Assembly: GCF_910594005.1 (NCBI RefSeq)
Contig: NC_057825.1
Span: 52,669,037 to 52,733,036, forward strand
Source: Cervus elaphus
Lineage: Eukaryota > Chordata > Mammalia > Artiodactyla > Cervidae
DNA length: 64,000 nucleotides
Reading direction: 5' to 3'
A program made the translations under genes and the position numbers. Positions 61,119 through 64,000 of this stretch are shown in pieces (position 1 is the first letter of the stretch; every line of letters begins with the position of its first letter). The notes under the pieces were generated by a model. The model saw nothing but the letters and a program-made list of their open reading frames with translations, searched no databases and had not been told where the DNA came from.

Positions 61119-63182
61119 ATATATGCTAATACTTCAAGGCCAGACTTGCCTGTTACTCCAGGTATCTCTTAACTTCATACTTTTGCATTCCAGTCCCTAT
61201 GATGAAAAGAATATCTTTTTTGGTGTTACTTCTAGACAATCTTGTAGGTCTCTAGAGACTTAGAAGAAAAAGAAACACAAAAAGGCAAAATCATTGTCTG
61301 AGAAACCCCTCACAAATAGCTGAGAAGTGAAAGGAAAGGAGAAAAGGAAAGGTAAACCTATGTGAATGCACAGTTCCAAACAATAGCAAGGAGAGCAAAG
61401 AAAGCTTTCTTAAGTAAATAATGCAAAGAAATAGAGGGGAAAAAAGAATTAGAAAGACTAGAGATCTCTTCAAGACAATTAGATATACCAAGGGAAGGTT
61501 TCATGCAAAGATGGGCACAATAAATGGCAGTTAGTGTAGACCTAACAGAAGCAGAAGATATTAAGAAGAGTGGCAAGGTACACAGAATAACTGTACGAAA
61601 GAGTTCCTAACGACCTGGATAACCACAATGATGTAATCACTCACCTAGAGCCAGACTTCCTGGAGAGTGAAGTCAGTTGGGACTTAGGAAACATTACTGC
61701 AAGCAAAGCTAGTGGAGGTGATGGAATTCCAGCTGATTTATTTCAAATCTTAAAAGATGATCCTGTTAAAGTGCTGCTCTCAACATGCCAGCGAATTGGA
61801 AAACTCATCAGTGGCCACAGAACTGGGAAAGGTCAGCTTTCATTCCAATCCCAAAGAAGGACAATACCAAAGAATGTTCAAACTGCCACACGATTGCACT
61901 CATTTCATATGCTAGCAAGATTATGTCCCAAATCCTTCAATCTAGGCTTCAAAAGTATGTGAATAGAGAGCTTCCAGATGTACAATGTGGATCTAAAAAA
62001 GGATGATGAACCAGCGGTCAAATTGCCAACATGTGTTGGATCATGGAAAAAGCAAGGGAAATCAAGAAAAACAAGTACTTCTGTTTCATTGACTATGCTA
62101 AAGCCTTTGACTGTGTCAGACTGTGGAAAATTCTTAAAGAGACACCTTGTCTGCCTCCTGAGAAAACTGTATGCAAGTCAAGAAGCAATAGTTAGAATCA
62201 AAGATGGAACAACAGACTGATTCAAAATTGGGAAAGAAGTATATTTAGCTGCATATTGTCACCCTGCTTATTTAACTTCTATGCAGAGTACATCATGTGA
62301 AATGCTGGGCTGGATGAAGCTCATGCTGGATCAAGATTGCCCAGAGAAATATCAATAAACTCAGATATGCAGATGACACCACCCTTATGGCAGAAAGTGA
62401 AGAGGAACTAAAGAAACTATTGATGAGGGTGAAAGAGGAGAGTGAAAAAGCTGGCTTAAAGATCAACATTCAAAGAACTAAGATCATGACATCCATTCCC
62501 ATCACTTCATGGCGAATAGATGGTGAAAAAGTGGAAACAGTGACAGACTTTATTTCCTTGGGATCCAAAATCACTGCAGATGGTGACTGCAGCCAAGAAA
62601 CTAAAAGATGCCTGCTCCTTAGAAGAAAAGTGGTGACAAAACTAGACAGCATATTAAAAAGAAGAGACATCACTTTGCTGACAAAGTTCTGCTTAGTCAA
62701 ACTATGACTTTTCCAGTAATTACGTATTGATGTGAGATTTGGACCATAAAGAAGGCTGAGTGCCAAAGAATTGATGTTTTTGAGCTGTGGTGTTGGAGAA
62801 GACTCTTGAGAGTCCCTTGGATAGCAAGGAAATCAATCCAATCAATCCTGAAGCTAATTAACTCTGAATATTAAAAAAAAAAAAAAAAAACTGAATATTC
62901 ATTGGAAGGACTGCTGCTGAAGCTGAGGCTACACTACTCGGACCACCTGATGTGAAGGGTTGACCTATTAGAAAAGACCCTGATGCTGGGAAAGATTGAA
63001 GGCATGAGGAGAAGGGGATGGCAGATGACAAGATAGGTGGATGGCATCACTGATTCAATGGACATGTTTTAGCAAACTTCAGGAGATAGTGAAAAGACAG
63101 GGAAGCCTGGCATGCTCTAGTCCATGGGATCGAAAACAATTGGGCATGACTGAGTGACTGAACAACAGCAATATATGCTAAT
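61119..63182 (+). mobile_element. 5-prime-inverted BovB LINE with 12-bp duplication
   Basis: The direct repeat atatatgctaat lies at 61119-61130 and 63171-63182. From 61131 to about 61262 the sequence is antisense and matches the BovB endonuclease region (reverse of the block coding a GDWNAKVGS-like motif). From about 61263 to 63170 it is sense: the linker, then RT with RYADDTTLMAESEEELK near 62362-62410, then the C-terminal region. The sense part is broken by frameshifts. An A run with a 9-bp duplication sits at 62864-62899. Confidence 0.93.
62864..62899 (+). mobile_element. Poly(A)-only insertion with 9-bp duplication
   Basis: The direct repeat ctgaatatt lies at 62864-62872 and 62891-62899 around an uninterrupted run of 18 A. 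Removing one repeat and the run leaves continuous BovB sequence. Confidence 0.8.
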
Positions 63183-63450
63183 CGTTTCCAGTTTATTGAT
63201 GGTGTTGTTTAATTCAACTCTATCAACATTGATTTATTTCCATTGGATATATCATTACTAAAAGAGAGGTTTGAATTCTCCAACTCTAATTGTGGATTTG
63301 TTTTTTTCCTGTTGCAATTTCAATGGTTTTTGCTATATATTTGCTTAAGTTTTCTATTGTTCTGGTGTATGTTTTCAAATTTATCATTTGTTCTACAAAG
63401 AAATGAAGGTAAAAAGCACGAATCATGTTGTTTATAAAAAGTTCATGAGA

Positions 63451-64000
63451 CGTTTATAATATTTTCCTTATGTAACATTTTATAAAAAGGTACTTCAACT
63501 CAATGGCATAAAGCAACAGGCTTATTATTATCATTAATTCTGTGAATCATTAATTCAAATAGTCATGGGAGGATAATTTCTTTTTATGCTTCACTATGTC
63601 TGAGGCTTCAGCTGACAAGGTTTGAAAGACTGTGGTGACTTGAATGATTGCAGCTGTAATTATCCAGAGGATTCTTCAGTCACATTATTGGTGTCTAGGT
63701 CTGTTAGGTAGGAAGTTAGGCGTGAGCAACAAGAGGTGGCCTACCTAAAAAAGATTCAAGATGATTTCTAAACCCCGCCCAAGTCACACCCCAGTGTGAC
63801 CCAGAAGAGCTCACAGATATGCTACAAAATAACCACAGAGACTTTTCCAACTCTGGTGCTTGCATTCTAGGTGCATAGCATAGTGGATACCAACTAACCA
63901 CAGGGATTTCAACTCAGCCACATGTGCCCTTGATGCAGAGCTGTGTCCTCAAGTGACCTTAGGGAGCAGCAGGCTATTAAGGACTCATAAATATTCTATG
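63451..64000. other. Unassigned sequence at the window end
   Basis: No recognised repeat or gene. Short frames here have no motif. Confidence 0.4.

Larger units (their letters stand above)
58740..63450 (-). mobile_element. Old L1 in antisense, interrupted many times
   Basis: T-rich antisense L1 ORF2 text. Examples are caattttgccttgttcttca near 58972, tttcagttttgttaatttct near 60407, and tttgaattctccaactctaa near 63269. It is interrupted by BovB scraps, a microsatellite, SINEs and the BovB at 61119-63182. Exact limits are uncertain. Confidence 0.6.

Noticed and set aside
1..64000. CRISPR arrays, operons, bacterial or viral gene clusters
   Set aside because: No regularly spaced short repeats with unique spacers and no dense coding. 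All repeated units are identified as mammalian interspersed or simple repeats.

Overview
This window is ruminant (bovid) genomic DNA. The diagnosis rests on three lineage-restricted repeat families found together: BovB (RTE-clade) LINE fragments, about two dozen Bov-tA-type SINEs (a tRNA-Glu-derived head joined to a BovB-derived tail), and a young, ruminant-type full-length LINE-1. The background is AT-rich. I recognise no host protein-coding gene, rRNA, functional tRNA or CRISPR array. Nearly all short open frames here are chance frames or lie inside repeats. The best description is an intergenic (or long intronic) repeat-dense stretch.

Layout. 1-7.5 kb: mostly unassigned AT-rich sequence with scattered SINEs, two old L1 3-prime ends and an ancient repeat carrying an AT/AG microsatellite. 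7.54-15.33 kb: one full-length L1 on the + strand, flanked by a perfect 16-bp target-site duplication. It has a 2.6-kb GC-rich 5-prime UTR with a 205-bp tandem duplication and a 19-bp x 6 minisatellite, an intact 308-codon ORF1, and an ORF2 broken by two small frameshifts but free of other stops. 15.3-28 kb: SINEs, two BovB copies (one split by a SINE), an antisense L1 3-prime end and a Tigger1-type DNA transposon remnant. 28-40.8 kb: two decayed L1s that keep 5-prime UTR sequence but lack middle parts, two solo LTRs (one inside an old L1, one inside a MER5A), and a near-perfect 59-bp inverted repeat. 40.8-48.8 kb: SINEs, a 75-bp L1 insertion, a small 5-prime-inverted L1, and AT-rich sequence including decayed L1. 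48.8-58.7 kb: two long decayed L1s hit by SINEs, BovB copies and a younger L1 end. 58.7-63.5 kb: an antisense old L1 hit by BovB pieces, SINEs and a 5-prime-inverted BovB with a 12-bp target duplication.

How the parts relate. Autonomous L1 supplies reverse transcriptase and endonuclease, and it mobilised its own truncated copies and probably the poly(A)-only insertions. BovB encodes its own enzymes, and the Bov-tA SINEs share its 3-prime tail and are thought to depend on it. The nesting gives a relative chronology: ancient L1, MER5A and Tigger1 first; then ERV LTRs, BovB and SINEs; then the young L1. I found no evidence for a new gene system. The points most worth a second look concern retrotransposition mechanism: bare poly(A) insertions, inversions, the inverted repeat beside a SINE end and a 34-bp flanking duplication, together with the repeat architecture of the young L1 promoter.
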